Assembly: GCF_022808985.1 (NCBI RefSeq)
Contig: NZ_JAKZFT010000006.1
Span: forward strand, 225,449-289,448
Direction of reading: 5' to 3'
Source: Geotalea sp. SG265
GTDB taxonomy: Bacteria > Desulfobacterota > Desulfuromonadia > Geobacterales > Geobacteraceae
Length of the DNA stretch: 64,000 nucleotides
The notes below the pieces were generated by a model. The model did no database searches. It saw only the letters and a list, made by a program, of their open reading frames with translations, and was not told the origin of the DNA. Positions 51,814 through 60,242 of this stretch are shown in pieces. The position numbers were made by a program, and so were the translations under genes. How positions within the stretch are numbered: position 1 is the stretch's first letter; each line of letters starts with the position of its first letter.

Positions 51814-54539
51814 GCTAGCTCCTCGTATAGATCGTCGTCAGTGTATTCTGCCACGTAAAAGTTTTTGGTCGGATTTTGTTTGTTGGAATCAACTTTTGAA
51901 CCATCTACTTGAGGAGTAGTTTGCCTATTTGCGGATACCGCCAATTCCTGGTCTGGCTCGATAATGAGAGAATCAAGAAGGTTTTTGTTCACGAACATAC
52001 TCTCCTGTGCCTTTTGCCTCATTTCCTTCAGAACGTTCTCGTGCTCTTTGGCGCTTCGTAGAAATTCAGCCAGCAGCTTTGCCGAGATCTGCTTGTTAGC
52101 GGGAAGATTCTTCTTTTTCCTGATTTCAGCAGAGGCATATTGCAATTCTCGTTCGGTGTAGCCTTTTAGCTCTGCATAGTGTTCCGAATAACATGTCACC
52201 CAGCCGCGTTTCTTGATGTAAGCATAGGCGATTCCTATGTTAAATGGGTTGTAACGTACTTCTACCGAAGTTCCCTCGATATCCGCGCGGCTGAACTCAG
52301 CGCATTTGTAATAAATGTTATTGATCTTCACCCCTTTACCGAAACATACCTTCGCCGTCTTTTTAGTGGTCGTTGGCAAGACCCTAAAAAGGAACCTTTG
52401 ATCAAAAGCCAGAATGTTTTGAGTCCGATTTCCTGTTAGCTGTAAACCAGCGGCATAAGCCTCTAATGGTGACATAGCAAGTGCAGGATGCGGTGCCATG
52501 TGGTAGTACTCATTTATCCAGCGCTCGAAATGCTTTGCAAACTCGGGGAGCGGCCATATAGCATGTTGGTCTGGGAGATCCTTCTTTGTTGCCTGCCGTG
52601 GCACCTTAAGTATTTGATTGTTTCCCTCAAGGTTATAGATGTATTGAGTGTTAATCGTTCCGAACAACCTTTCCAGCACGGAGCCAAACCGGCCTTCAGC
52701 GGGAGGGCGTGATTTCTTGACTGCGCCAGACATCGCTAAAAGTGTTTCGAAATAGACACTGCCGAATTCCTTACCGCCATCTAGTACTATAGTGTGCGGA
52801 ATGCGCTTGTGTCGCTTGACGCAGTCCATCACTACCATCATACAAGACCTATAGGATGGCGGCTCGAAGCTAAGGTACCAGCCGATGATCATCCGGGTAT
52901 TAGCGTCGATCATCAATGTCAGCCAAGCCTTTCCAAGCACGACCCTCAATGTTTTAGAATCGACAAAGAATAAATCCAGTTCAGTATGATCTATGTGGGC
53001 TATGTGGAAGGGCCAGTCCCCATGACGTGGGCTGTGATACTCCAAGCAGAGGTAGGTTTCCTTGAACTGATAACCAGCCTTCTTCCCTTTCCTCCTATAG
53101 ACTTGGTCAACTTTCCTATACTTCGTGTTCAGAACTTTTCTAAAAGTCTTATCACTAGCAGCTATACAACCCTGTTCCTCACATGCCAGTTGATATCGTG
53201 CATGAACAACTTTTACGTTTGGACTGACTTTGTTCAGGAGCTCTTCTTCAATAAACTTGATTATCAGGTCAAGGGTTTCCTGTTCCAGTTTAGGCTTTTC
53301 GTTACCCTTATCCTTATGCCTCGGCAAAAGCCCTAGGTACCCAATCCCGTATTTGGCTTCTGCCTTTCTGTACTGTCTCAGCCAACGGTAAATCGTACTA
53401 GTTCCAACTACAATTACTTCTCCATTCAGATAGGGCCGAATGCAGTCCATGCGACTATTTGCAATCTTCAAACAGTCTTCAGTAGCTTTATTCAGGATTT
53501 TGAAGCCTTCTTCAAGCAACTGGTCGTCTTTCTTGACCTGTATAATCGACCCCTGCATAACCATCTGCTCGAAAACGGTAAAAGGCAGCTTAGCTATTTT
53601 CGACTCTTCGTCACGAAACATTACCTCCGTATTGCCTGCAAGAATAACTTCGAAAACTCTGCCGTCCCAAAGGCAACGCGTCCCTGGTTCCACGTTAACA
53701 GCCAAACAATCCCTTTGTACCCCTGTAGCCTCTGAAAACATGCTGTAAGCAGTCGAGGTGGCCTCATTTATGTAAACCTTTGTGCGATGAGGTTCTGCAA
53801 GCACAAACGTGTAAATATCAATGTATAGTTGGTTGTATAGAAGCATCCAGTAAATATCATCCGCTGTTCCTCCTTGCTCTTCAATTTTGAAGATCAAGTC
53901 ACGAAGGAGTATCCCTGGGTAGATACTTAACATTGCCGTAATCGCAGTCTTTACTTTTTCATCAATTTCCCATAGTGACTCACAGTTTAGATAATCGCTA
54001 AGGAACACCATGTTCCTGTAATGGACTTGGTTTATCTCTGCAGTAGACCGCAACCTGTAATAGAGACCATAGGTTTCTGCAGACCTTTCACCAGGAGGGC
54101 ACCGCCAGATTCCATCGTCATCTTGGAAATACCTGTTTGGTTCTTTTTTTTGTAGCTCAAGAAGTTTCTTTGCGTTCTTACATTCCTCCCATCCTGCACT
54201 GTGTCTACGGATAACAAAAAAATCACATGTGTGGATGACGCCGAGTTTGCGTCCTTTTTTGTTCTCGTAAATCAACTTTATGGGATTTGGCTGATCATAA
54301 TATTCCAGGACATCGTCATCATTTTCATATGTCGCAATGAATGGTAACTCAACAGTGTGAGACTCAAACTGGATAGTCTTGCCCATTTTCCTGCTAGGGA
54401 ACTTACCAGTAACGTTTCCGACCTTTCCACTTACACGCCGAGAAGGCTCTGATTTTCGTACCCGCTGTATTTGCCTCTTAGCTTCCTCAGAGATGTTATT
54501 CTGAAGACACCATGCAAAAAATTCATCATCAGTGAGCAT
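51810..54539 (-). CDS. tnsAB: TnsA-TnsB fusion transposase
   Basis: A 909-residue protein. Residues about 50-180 look like the TnsA endonuclease: FESHTVELPF (Glu59/Glu64), TCDFFVI (Asp106) and WEECK (Glu119, Lys121), matching the PD-(D/E)XK catalytic triad. The rest is a Mu/TnsB-type transposase with DDE residues at Asp517 (HIDHTELD), Asp587 (VLDGGKEFG) and Glu623 (GSVLERLFG), an HTH before it (about 375-395) and a beta-barrel domain after it. The fusion would cut both strands in one polypeptide, giving cut-and-paste movement. ATG at 54537-54539. First gene of tnsAB-tnsC-tniQ. Confidence 0.9.
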   Translation of the reverse strand: MLTDDEFFAWCLQNNISEEAKRQIQRVRKSEPSRRVSGKVGNVTGKFPSRKMGKTIQFESHTVELPFIATYENDDDVLEYYDQPNPIKLIYENKKGRKLGVIHTCDFFVIRRHSAGWEECKNAKKLLELQKKEPNRYFQDDDGIWRCPPGERSAETYGLYYRLRSTAEINQVHYRNMVFLSDYLNCESLWEIDEKVKTAITAMLSIYPGILLRDLIFKIEEQGGTADDIYWMLLYNQLYIDIYTFVLAEPHRTKVYINEATSTAYSMFSEATGVQRDCLAVNVEPGTRCLWDGRVFEVILAGNTEVMFRDEESKIAKLPFTVFEQMVMQGSIIQVKKDDQLLEEGFKILNKATEDCLKIANSRMDCIRPYLNGEVIVVGTSTIYRWLRQYRKAEAKYGIGYLGLLPRHKDKGNEKPKLEQETLDLIIKFIEEELLNKVSPNVKVVHARYQLACEEQGCIAASDKTFRKVLNTKYRKVDQVYRRKGKKAGYQFKETYLCLEYHSPRHGDWPFHIAHIDHTELDLFFVDSKTLRVVLGKAWLTLMIDANTRMIIGWYLSFEPPSYRSCMMVVMDCVKRHKRIPHTIVLDGGKEFGSVYFETLLAMSGAVKKSRPPAEGRFGSVLERLFGTINTQYIYNLEGNNQILKVPRQATKKDLPDQHAIWPLPEFAKHFERWINEYYHMAPHPALAMSPLEAYAAGLQLTGNRTQNILAFDQRFLFRVLPTTTKKTAKVCFGKGVKINNIYYKCAEFSRADIEGTSVEVRYNPFNIGIAYAYIKKRGWVTCYSEHYAELKGYTERELQYASAEIRKKKNLPANKQISAKLLAEFLRSAKEHENVLKEMRQKAQESMFVNKNLLDSLIIEPDQELAVSANRQTTPQVDGSKVDSNKQNPTKNFYVAEYTDDDLYEELA

Positions 54540-54810
54540 CCTCCTCCAAGTCCTCCCCCCCGTTTAATTTTGCGCCTTTACCCGTTTTGGTTAGCCGATG
54601 TTAGAATATTCACGTGGTCGTTTAAATCAATCGGTAAATTTCAAGAACAGCGCAAAAACAGGATGTTATCCCATTTATGGGATAAATATAATGAGGAACC
54701 ACAATAACGCCTAAAATTGTCCAACTATCTTAATTAACAGTAGAATTTTTATACAGGAATTACGAATGATTTTAATGGTAGGAGAAATTATGCTGGTTTT
54801 GACTAGTACA
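54540..54810. other. Upstream region of the transposition operon
   Basis: No gene I can support. Contains the palindrome at 54666-54685 and AT-rich sequence suited to the tnsAB promoter. No copy of the 20-bp repeat found near the tRNA was seen here, so the other transposon end is not at this point. Confidence 0.5.
54666..54685. promoter_or_regulatory. Palindrome upstream of tnsAB
   Basis: TTATCCCAT-TT-ATGGGATAA, 9-bp perfect arms, 127 bp before the transposase start. Likely operator for a regulator of transposition. Confidence 0.5.
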
Positions 54811-55596
54811 TCAAACCGGACAAGGAAGCTTTCTCATTATCCTGAGCAATTGGCGCATGAAGTCGCTTTTTTCTTGGTAGTTAAAACGGAATTCCATCTC
54901 CCTCATAAACAAGGGGAAATTTCTCATGTATTGGCCTCGATATTTCATTAGCCAGCTTTTCGAGCAATCCCAAAAGTTTAGAGCACAATGGGAGTCATGT
55001 TCCAGTGGTATCAACATGTCTTGTTGATAAGATCGAATATTGAGGGCTTTCCCAGATGACGATGCATAAACCCATGCGATTGGCTGGTTCGTGATATGGG
55101 GGTTTCCTCTAATTGGTTTCTGATCCTGCTTGAAAAAAACTACTCGCACTTGTTCCTCAATAATCATCAGGCAGAAGATGGGGATTTTGAGGGATTTATC
55201 TTTTAGGATCAATTGCTGGCTCTTTTCAATCGCCTCAACACCCTTGCGAAGACCACCTAGCTGCTCTTCAGCCCTGGAGAAAATCAGGTGCCTAAAGAGA
55301 CAATAGTAACCTTTGGCCGTATTTGGATGAAGGCCTAAAGCTGTTGCCGCAGATGAAGGCGAGGTCATCCGATAGAATTCTTCGACTATGTTTGAAAGGT
55401 GCTTGTTTGAGATTCGGAACTTCTTTGGGCAAGGAGTGTATTTTTTGTGACAAACTTTGCAGGCACGGCGGCCATCCGCCAACATGTAGAAATCAGGAGA
55501 TCTGCAATCACTTTCAGGGCAAATCAGCTTCTTCCTCCGCAATCGCTTTTTGTGCGACACAGGAGCTTCGTTTGCATGTGAAAGCGAATCTGGCAT
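54811..55596 (-). CDS. IS1595-like zinc-ribbon protein lacking the DDE triad
   Basis: A 261-residue protein. N-terminal zinc ribbon with Cys26, Cys31, Cys46 and Cys49 (CPESDC, CKVC), then a helical HTH part (LHPNTAKGYYCLFRHLIFS) and a C-terminal part ending FPLFMREMEFRFNY, as in IS1595/ISXO2 transposases. But the acidic triad is not found: the expected first Asp region reads LKIPIFCLMIIEEQV and the HTNHIE-like region reads SHCALNFWDCSKSW. So it is probably a transposase turned into a DNA-binding protein. It lies upstream of tnsAB in the same direction. Confidence 0.65.
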   Translation of the reverse strand: MPDSLSHANEAPVSHKKRLRRKKLICPESDCRSPDFYMLADGRRACKVCHKKYTPCPKKFRISNKHLSNIVEEFYRMTSPSSAATALGLHPNTAKGYYCLFRHLIFSRAEEQLGGLRKGVEAIEKSQQLILKDKSLKIPIFCLMIIEEQVRVVFFKQDQKPIRGNPHITNQPIAWVYASSSGKALNIRSYQQDMLIPLEHDSHCALNFWDCSKSWLMKYRGQYMRNFPLFMREMEFRFNYQEKSDFMRQLLRIMRKLPCPV

Positions 55597-55632
55597 GGCT
55601 TGCGCACTTTAGCACGACCGCCATCAAAAAAA

Positions 55633-55646
55633 TAGAACATGTTCTA
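55633..55646. promoter_or_regulatory. Palindrome TAGAACATGTTCTA upstream of the IS1595-like gene
   Basis: Perfect 14-bp palindrome 37 bp before the start of that gene. The core GAAC-N2-GTTC is a typical dimer site; the binding protein is not known. Confidence 0.5.
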
Positions 55647-55710
55647 ACGGCAACAAAGCACTAGCATAAGGCTAGACGCTACGTAGCCATGTGCTTCTCC
55701 CATAAGATCT

Positions 55711-56952
55711 TCAATGAGTTAAAAACAGATGTTCTGCATCCAAACGCTCTTGCGCCGTTAAGCCAAGTTTTTGGGCACGCTTCTCCCACGACCCAAGTAC
55801 CCCGCATATATGGTTAGTAATCTCTTCGGCTCGATCTTTTTTTAAACGGTAATAAGGAGCAGTTGCAAGCACGGCCTCCATATCGGGATGTCGGTTGTAC
55901 ATATCAAAAGAAAGTACGTGCTCTTGCTTCTTGAAAGACGGATTCATGTCGTATGCAGGTGCCATCCGCCATCCAGCAGGAGTTCGTACAAAGCCGTGGT
56001 TGCGCAAATGGTCATCGCGATTAGCGGTAGCGACATTGAATGCTACCCTCGTGAAAAGCTCTTCAAGGTCTTTAGTGATACGCTCTGATTCTCCGAAGGT
56101 CGCAATGAAATCAGCAATCTCGATATAACTGGCATCTTCACTATCAACACGATCAAGCATCGTCATGGCAGAGGCGAAGAAATGACGATTGTTACCGCTC
56201 CTATCAAACCTCTTAACTAAAAATGTGTGATAACGTTTTCCTATCAACATAACTTTGGATTCAGGGACAGTAATACCGCATTCCCGTGCCAAGTCATGAA
56301 GAAGTTTTTCCCAAAGTGCGACATCGTAATCATCATCAGCAGAAGGAAATTTCGCAATCCAAAGGTTGCCATTTTCATCAACTAAATTAGCCTTAGGACG
56401 AGCTCCCCCCAGTGAAGATCCGGGAGCAACAAGAACCTTCAACCATTCCTTAATCTGCCCGAGATCCTCCTGCTTCGGTTTGCTTAATTCATAAGCCACA
56501 GCTTGTAACTCAGCAATTCTTGTCACAGGAGGCGCAGACAAAGCTTCATTTGCTAAAAAACTATCGTCATTTGGCCGACTGAAGCGTAGTGCTCCCATGC
56601 GCGTACAATCCTGGACACCAAGCAAGAATTCCCATGGGCCTAATGTTCTTGGTGTGCGGCCTGCTTCTTTGGCCTCAACTGCCTCCCTGCGTCTCATCAG
56701 GATTTGCCCCCATCGGTCAGGACATGAATCCATGAACACCCCGAAATTTGATTCCTTGGGAAAAAATTCTCCAGGGCTCAAATCCAGCACAGGATCCAAA
56801 GGAAAGGCGTGAGCGTGTTGAAGCCAACCATCTTCGTAAGCAAAACGAATGCTTCCTTTTTCACCTTTCGACAGTGTGCCTATGTGTTGCAAAGAGCCAA
56901 AGACAGGATCATCAAGCCAGACCCATATATGTTCACCACTTGCCTTAGCCAT
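55711..56952 (-). CDS. hipA: HipA family toxin kinase
   Basis: A 413-residue Ser/Thr kinase of the HipA family; HipA of E. coli phosphorylates glutamyl-tRNA synthetase and causes persistence. All key parts are kept: P-loop SSLGGARPK (179-187), Lys201 in IAKFPS, catalytic loop NRDDHLRN (311-318) and the DFG-like YDMNPS (Asp335). N-terminal domain about 1-110. It overlaps the hipB stop by 8 bp. It should be neutralised by HipB. Confidence 0.93.
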   Translation of the reverse strand: MAKASGEHIWVWLDDPVFGSLQHIGTLSKGEKGSIRFAYEDGWLQHAHAFPLDPVLDLSPGEFFPKESNFGVFMDSCPDRWGQILMRRREAVEAKEAGRTPRTLGPWEFLLGVQDCTRMGALRFSRPNDDSFLANEALSAPPVTRIAELQAVAYELSKPKQEDLGQIKEWLKVLVAPGSSLGGARPKANLVDENGNLWIAKFPSADDDYDVALWEKLLHDLARECGITVPESKVMLIGKRYHTFLVKRFDRSGNNRHFFASAMTMLDRVDSEDASYIEIADFIATFGESERITKDLEELFTRVAFNVATANRDDHLRNHGFVRTPAGWRMAPAYDMNPSFKKQEHVLSFDMYNRHPDMEAVLATAPYYRLKKDRAEEITNHICGVLGSWEKRAQKLGLTAQERLDAEHLFLTH

Positions 56953-57283
56953 GATTATCTCCGGTTAGCACCTTTTTACGAGGCGCTCTTTTCCGCTGTG
57001 GGAGCGATTCATCTTGTAGTCGATGACCCACGGCATCTTCCTGGGCAACACGAGACAAATCGCCGAGTAAGCCAAGGACACGCAACACCTGGATATACGC
57101 TCCAATAGCCACAGTCGGGTCACCATTTTCAACTTTGTATAGAGTAGATCGCGAAATATCAGCCCTTGCGCAAACAGTCTCCATAGAAAAACGACGACGC
57201 AGTCTTGCGAGTTTAAGTCGCCCCCCCAGCGCCATCATTTCCTTTGCCGACAACGGATATATCGCAACTGATTTCTTAGTCAT
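56945..57283 (-). CDS. hipB: HipB-like HTH antitoxin
   Basis: A 112-residue Xre-type HTH protein (GRLKLARLRRRFSMETVCAR, DISRSTLYKVENGD) with a basic C-terminal tail (QRKRAPRKKVLTG) rather than the hydrophobic one of E. coli HipB. It comes before hipA as usual, overlapping it. It should repress the pair from the inverted repeat upstream. Confidence 0.9.
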   Translation of the reverse strand: MTKKSVAIYPLSAKEMMALGGRLKLARLRRRFSMETVCARADISRSTLYKVENGDPTVAIGAYIQVLRVLGLLGDLSRVAQEDAVGHRLQDESLPQRKRAPRKKVLTGDNHG

Positions 57284-57286
57284 AAC

Positions 57287-57333
57287 GTGTCATATAATAA
57301 ACAAATATTTGATTTTTGTCAATTATATAACAC
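57287..57333. promoter_or_regulatory. Inverted-repeat operator of hipBA
   Basis: GTGTCATATAAT (57287-57298) and ATTATATAACAC (57322-57333), one mismatch, directly before the hipB start. Suits two HipB dimers. Confidence 0.55.
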
Positions 57334-57468
57334 ATTACGCTTTTAGATTTTGCTTCAACCAGCCCTAACCATGACTTAAAAAAATGTAAAATTGTAAAAA
57401 CAAACTTGACCTTTTTGCATATCAACAATAATCTAAAATGGTGCCATGCAACTCAACTGGAATTGAGA

Positions 57469-58251
57469 ATGCCTAATCTCGCAGAACGAAACGGCAAAAA
57501 TTTAAGAAAATCGCTGCACATTTTTCCGACCGGCATGCCAATAACGAGTACACACCTTGCTCAGTGGGGAGTTTCACGACAACTCGCACATTGGTACAAG
57601 TTAAATGGATGGTTTGAGCCGCTAGGGCAAGGATACTATCTCCGGGTTGGGGACAAGCTGACTGAAACAGGTGCTATCGCTGCCCTTGAAGCTAATGGTG
57701 TCATGGTTCACCTGGCAGGGAAAAGCGCCCTGGATCTGAGAGGGTTTTCGCATTATCTGCCGTTAGGATGCGGGACAATCTACCTGTATGGCAGACATGT
57801 CAGAAAAGTCCCCAAATGGCTTACTGATCATTTTGCCGTTGAAATTTCTTCCGGGAAGCTTTTTAACGAGGATGATCGGGTTGAACAGAGGATGTTTGTG
57901 AGGAGAATGGATCCCAACGATTCAAATTCACCTTATGCTTCAGATCCAGAAAGGGCCATATTGGAAATGCTCGACAATGTGCCCTTAAAACAAACTCTAG
58001 AAGGAGCAAAGCTGATAATGGAAAGTATGTTTTTGCTGGACTCCGAGAAAATGCTACTGCTTCTTCAAGCTTGCCTCAAAATAAAAGTTAAGCGCCTTTT
58101 TATATCCGTCGCTACTGAACTTGGTCTCCCGGTTACACATGAAATAAATACAGCATCTATTGATTTCGGTGCCAGCACCCCATATACAATCCGTGGGCGT
58201 CGGGGAGGGAAAACTTTGGTGCTCAAAAATCCCCATTTCTGTGCAAACTGA
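57469..58251 (+). CDS. AbiEi-type antitoxin (type IV), without AbiEii
   Basis: A protein of about 260 residues with an N-terminal wHTH (STHLAQWGVSRQLAHWYKLNGWFEPLGQGYYLR) as in AbiEi antitoxins and a C-terminal part (about 75-260) like the AbiEi C-terminal domain. In a normal abiE pair, the nucleotidyltransferase toxin AbiEii follows; here the next gene runs the other way and is an Abi/HEPN protein, so the pair is incomplete. The ATG at 57469 is where similarity begins; a TTG at 57406 gives a longer, unlikely N-terminus. Confidence 0.82.
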   Translation: MPNLAERNGKNLRKSLHIFPTGMPITSTHLAQWGVSRQLAHWYKLNGWFEPLGQGYYLRVGDKLTETGAIAALEANGVMVHLAGKSALDLRGFSHYLPLGCGTIYLYGRHVRKVPKWLTDHFAVEISSGKLFNEDDRVEQRMFVRRMDPNDSNSPYASDPERAILEMLDNVPLKQTLEGAKLIMESMFLLDSEKMLLLLQACLKIKVKRLFISVATELGLPVTHEINTASIDFGASTPYTIRGRRGGKTLVLKNPHFCAN

Positions 58252-58263
58252 CACTTACTAACA

Positions 58264-59145
58264 TCAGTAGCAGGAAATTCTCGCAAGAGCGTTGTTGCGC
58301 TTAACGTATATTACCTGTTGTTCAACGCAGACCTGCTTCAGATATAAATTGAGATCGGCCTTAAACTGCTGCGCGGTAAGGCTCTTATTTCCATTACCTA
58401 TAAAAAGATCGAATGTTTGGCGTGTATTCAGTATCTTGAACTCTTTGAAGGCCGCAGATTGTCTCAGCATCTTCTCTCGGTCGCTATTTATGTGGCCCAC
58501 GTACCTAAAAATCTTCTCCACTTCACTATCCAGAAAGGCGATGGCATCGTCAATAGTTAACACCGAACCCGATTTCCATAATGGTTCATGATGCGAAAAA
58601 CGGTTTCTCAGCAGGTTTATGTCCTTCAGCTCGCTAAAGCAGGTGGCCAGAGAAATTCCTTTCGGAGCATTAGGAAATACCTTTGGAAGCAATTCCGGCC
58701 ATAGCAACGTTTGCGTAGACGACGCGTAATCACCTTGAAACAAGTTCACCCAAAAACCAAGCGTAAGAGACGAAATAACATTAGCGGAAGAAACTACTTT
58801 GCCTTCTCTTTTTAGTTTTTCAATTGTATTATAAATTTTCGTCTCATTGACAGTATACTTCCTTTTTTTCCCAGCTTTAGTTTGTTTTGCCCTGGCACGG
58901 TTACCTACCACTTTACAGACAGTCTCATACCATGTTTCTTTGCCGATCTTTGCCCAACTCTCGACGTGCAGCGAGTTTCTTAATGTTACTTCCAAGCATT
59001 GCAGAAATGTGTAGACAGTTCCCCCAAGCGCCTTGTTCCAGTAATATGCTCCTATGGTCTTATCCAAATCAGTGCATCCTACCAGCGTCGAGTACGTTGA
59101 AAGCCTTTCTGCTGATATGTATTTCTCAAGGTCGCTGAAGTTCAT
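58264..59145 (-). CDS. Abi family protein with HEPN motif
   Basis: A 293-residue protein of the Abi (Abi_2/AbiD-like) type. The line RNRFSHHEPLW (about 180-190) is the Rx4-6H motif of HEPN RNases, and TFLQCLEVTLRNSLHVES (about 45-65) is another family mark. Such proteins block phage growth by cutting RNA. ATG at 59143-59145. It is convergent with the AbiEi-like gene, 12 bp between stops, so they are not one operon. Confidence 0.8.
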   Translation of the reverse strand: MNFSDLEKYISAERLSTYSTLVGCTDLDKTIGAYYWNKALGGTVYTFLQCLEVTLRNSLHVESWAKIGKETWYETVCKVVGNRARAKQTKAGKKRKYTVNETKIYNTIEKLKREGKVVSSANVISSLTLGFWVNLFQGDYASSTQTLLWPELLPKVFPNAPKGISLATCFSELKDINLLRNRFSHHEPLWKSGSVLTIDDAIAFLDSEVEKIFRYVGHINSDREKMLRQSAAFKEFKILNTRQTFDLFIGNGNKSLTAQQFKADLNLYLKQVCVEQQVIYVKRNNALARISCY

Positions 59146-59293
59146 GAGATATGGATCCTTCTGTTTTGTCCGAAGATTTTGACTTGCAACCCTACATCAA
59201 CCACATTATGATAATCAACAAGTTTCAAACAACGCGAAAGCATCGAGTGGCCTGGGAAACATCGCGGACGATAATCGGCATGTGTTATTTCTG

Positions 59294-59322
59294 TTGACAA
59301 CGAAAGGGTGCCTAACTATACT
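59294..59322 (+). promoter_or_regulatory. Consensus sigma-70 promoter of the small RNA
   Basis: TTGACA, exactly 17 bp, TATACT. The best promoter match in the island, with no protein gene downstream on that strand. Confidence 0.75.
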
Positions 59323-59328
59323 TAACTT

Positions 59329-59430
59329 GAACGCGGTTGGAAGACTTAAGCGTGGCCTCACGGCTTCGAAAGTTCTGACCCACGGAGTACTCTCTAGAAA
59401 AGCTGCCCCTCACAAGGGGGCAGCTTTTTG
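59329..59430 (+). ncRNA. Probable small RNA of about 100 nt
   Basis: Starts just after a near-perfect promoter and ends at a perfect hairpin terminator (AAAAGCTGCCCC 59398-59409 / GGGGCAGCTTTT 59417-59428 followed by TTTG). There is no open frame of use in it, and the genes on both sides run on the other strand. Its role is unknown; it could be an antisense or regulatory RNA of the element. Confidence 0.6.
59398..59430 (+). terminator. Terminator of the small RNA
   Basis: 12-bp arms with a 7-base loop and a T-run ending TTTTTG. Confidence 0.85.
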
Positions 59431-59503
59431 TTTTTGAGGCGAACGGCACTCGAAGTTAGGAGTGGCCTGCCCATTATCCTCCATACCACGCCGCGAGTCC
59501 AAG

Positions 59504-59722
59504 TCACATTTTTTGTATACAGCAACCAGGGCATTGCTCATCCCCACAATTACTTCCCTCGTTCAACATCTTTACCAGCCAATGAATATAGAAGATAGCA
59601 TCAGATTTTTCACATAACATAAGCAGGAAAAGCCCACGATAGGGATCACCTGGAATTGGCCACTTCAAACGTTCCAACTCGTCTTGCTTAGGAATATCTC
59701 TGTGGTATTCGAATGCATTCAA
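59504..59722 (-). pseudogene. C-terminal part of a hypothetical protein, out of frame
   Basis: 72 codons from TTG 59722. Read upstream in this frame the residues are WLNAFEYHRD, which join naturally to the preceding gene if one T is added before TGG near 59725 (ETLNY-WLNAFEYHRD). So it is likely the tail of the 59719-60171 gene after a one-base loss. If real by itself, it would be translated by coupling (TTGA overlap). Ends CGDEQCPGCC. Confidence 0.5.
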
Positions 59723-60171
59723 CCATAATTAAGAGTTTCTTCGGAATTGACTACCGTACCACTTGATGAAATCTGGATATAATTACGTACCCGCTCACCA
59801 TTGAACATCTTCCTATGTTCTTTGAGTTTTGCTCTAATCGCCTTATGGTCTAGCCTATGAGAAAGAATCTTGCAGATGTTGTAAAATTGGGTTTTCTCAT
59901 CCTGTAATATAAAAGGCCTCATTCGATGAAGAAAGGCGGAGATGTAGTCATCATCCGGCATCTCATTTTCCGATGAGAATCCTTCAGATTGACTCCATCT
60001 GATCTGGAATTTAAGGGCTTGTTCGCCCTTAAAAAACCGGGATTTCCCTAGAACATCAGCATAATCGGTAAAGAGGTGAAGAGTTCTAATCTCTGGTTCA
60101 GTGAATTCAGCATGAGCATGAACAATTTCCCGAGTTCCGGCAGCTCTATATCTGATCCAATGACTTTTCAT
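59719..60171 (-). CDS. Hypothetical protein, probably frameshifted near its end
   Basis: 150 residues (MKSHWIRYRAAGTREIVHAH...) in one frame; mixed charged, helical, no signal peptide. I do not recognise the family. The end NSEETLNYG appears to be cut off by a frameshift, and the rest (WLNAFEYHRDIPKQDELERL...) is in the other frame downstream. Total length would then be about 222 residues. Confidence 0.6.
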   Translation of the reverse strand: MKSHWIRYRAAGTREIVHAHAEFTEPEIRTLHLFTDYADVLGKSRFFKGEQALKFQIRWSQSEGFSSENEMPDDDYISAFLHRMRPFILQDEKTQFYNICKILSHRLDHKAIRAKLKEHRKMFNGERVRNYIQISSSGTVVNSEETLNYG

Positions 60172-60242
60172 AATGTTCTATCGTAGTTTGTAGCTTCCTA
60201 AGTAGTTTAAGGGTTATTTTTAGCGCTGGTTGCAGTTACTCT

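Larger units (their letters stand above)
59146..59503. other. Intergenic region holding a probable small RNA
   Basis: No protein gene seen. The promoter at 59294-59322 and the transcript ending at 59430 (separate entries) are the only elements I can support. Confidence 0.6.
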
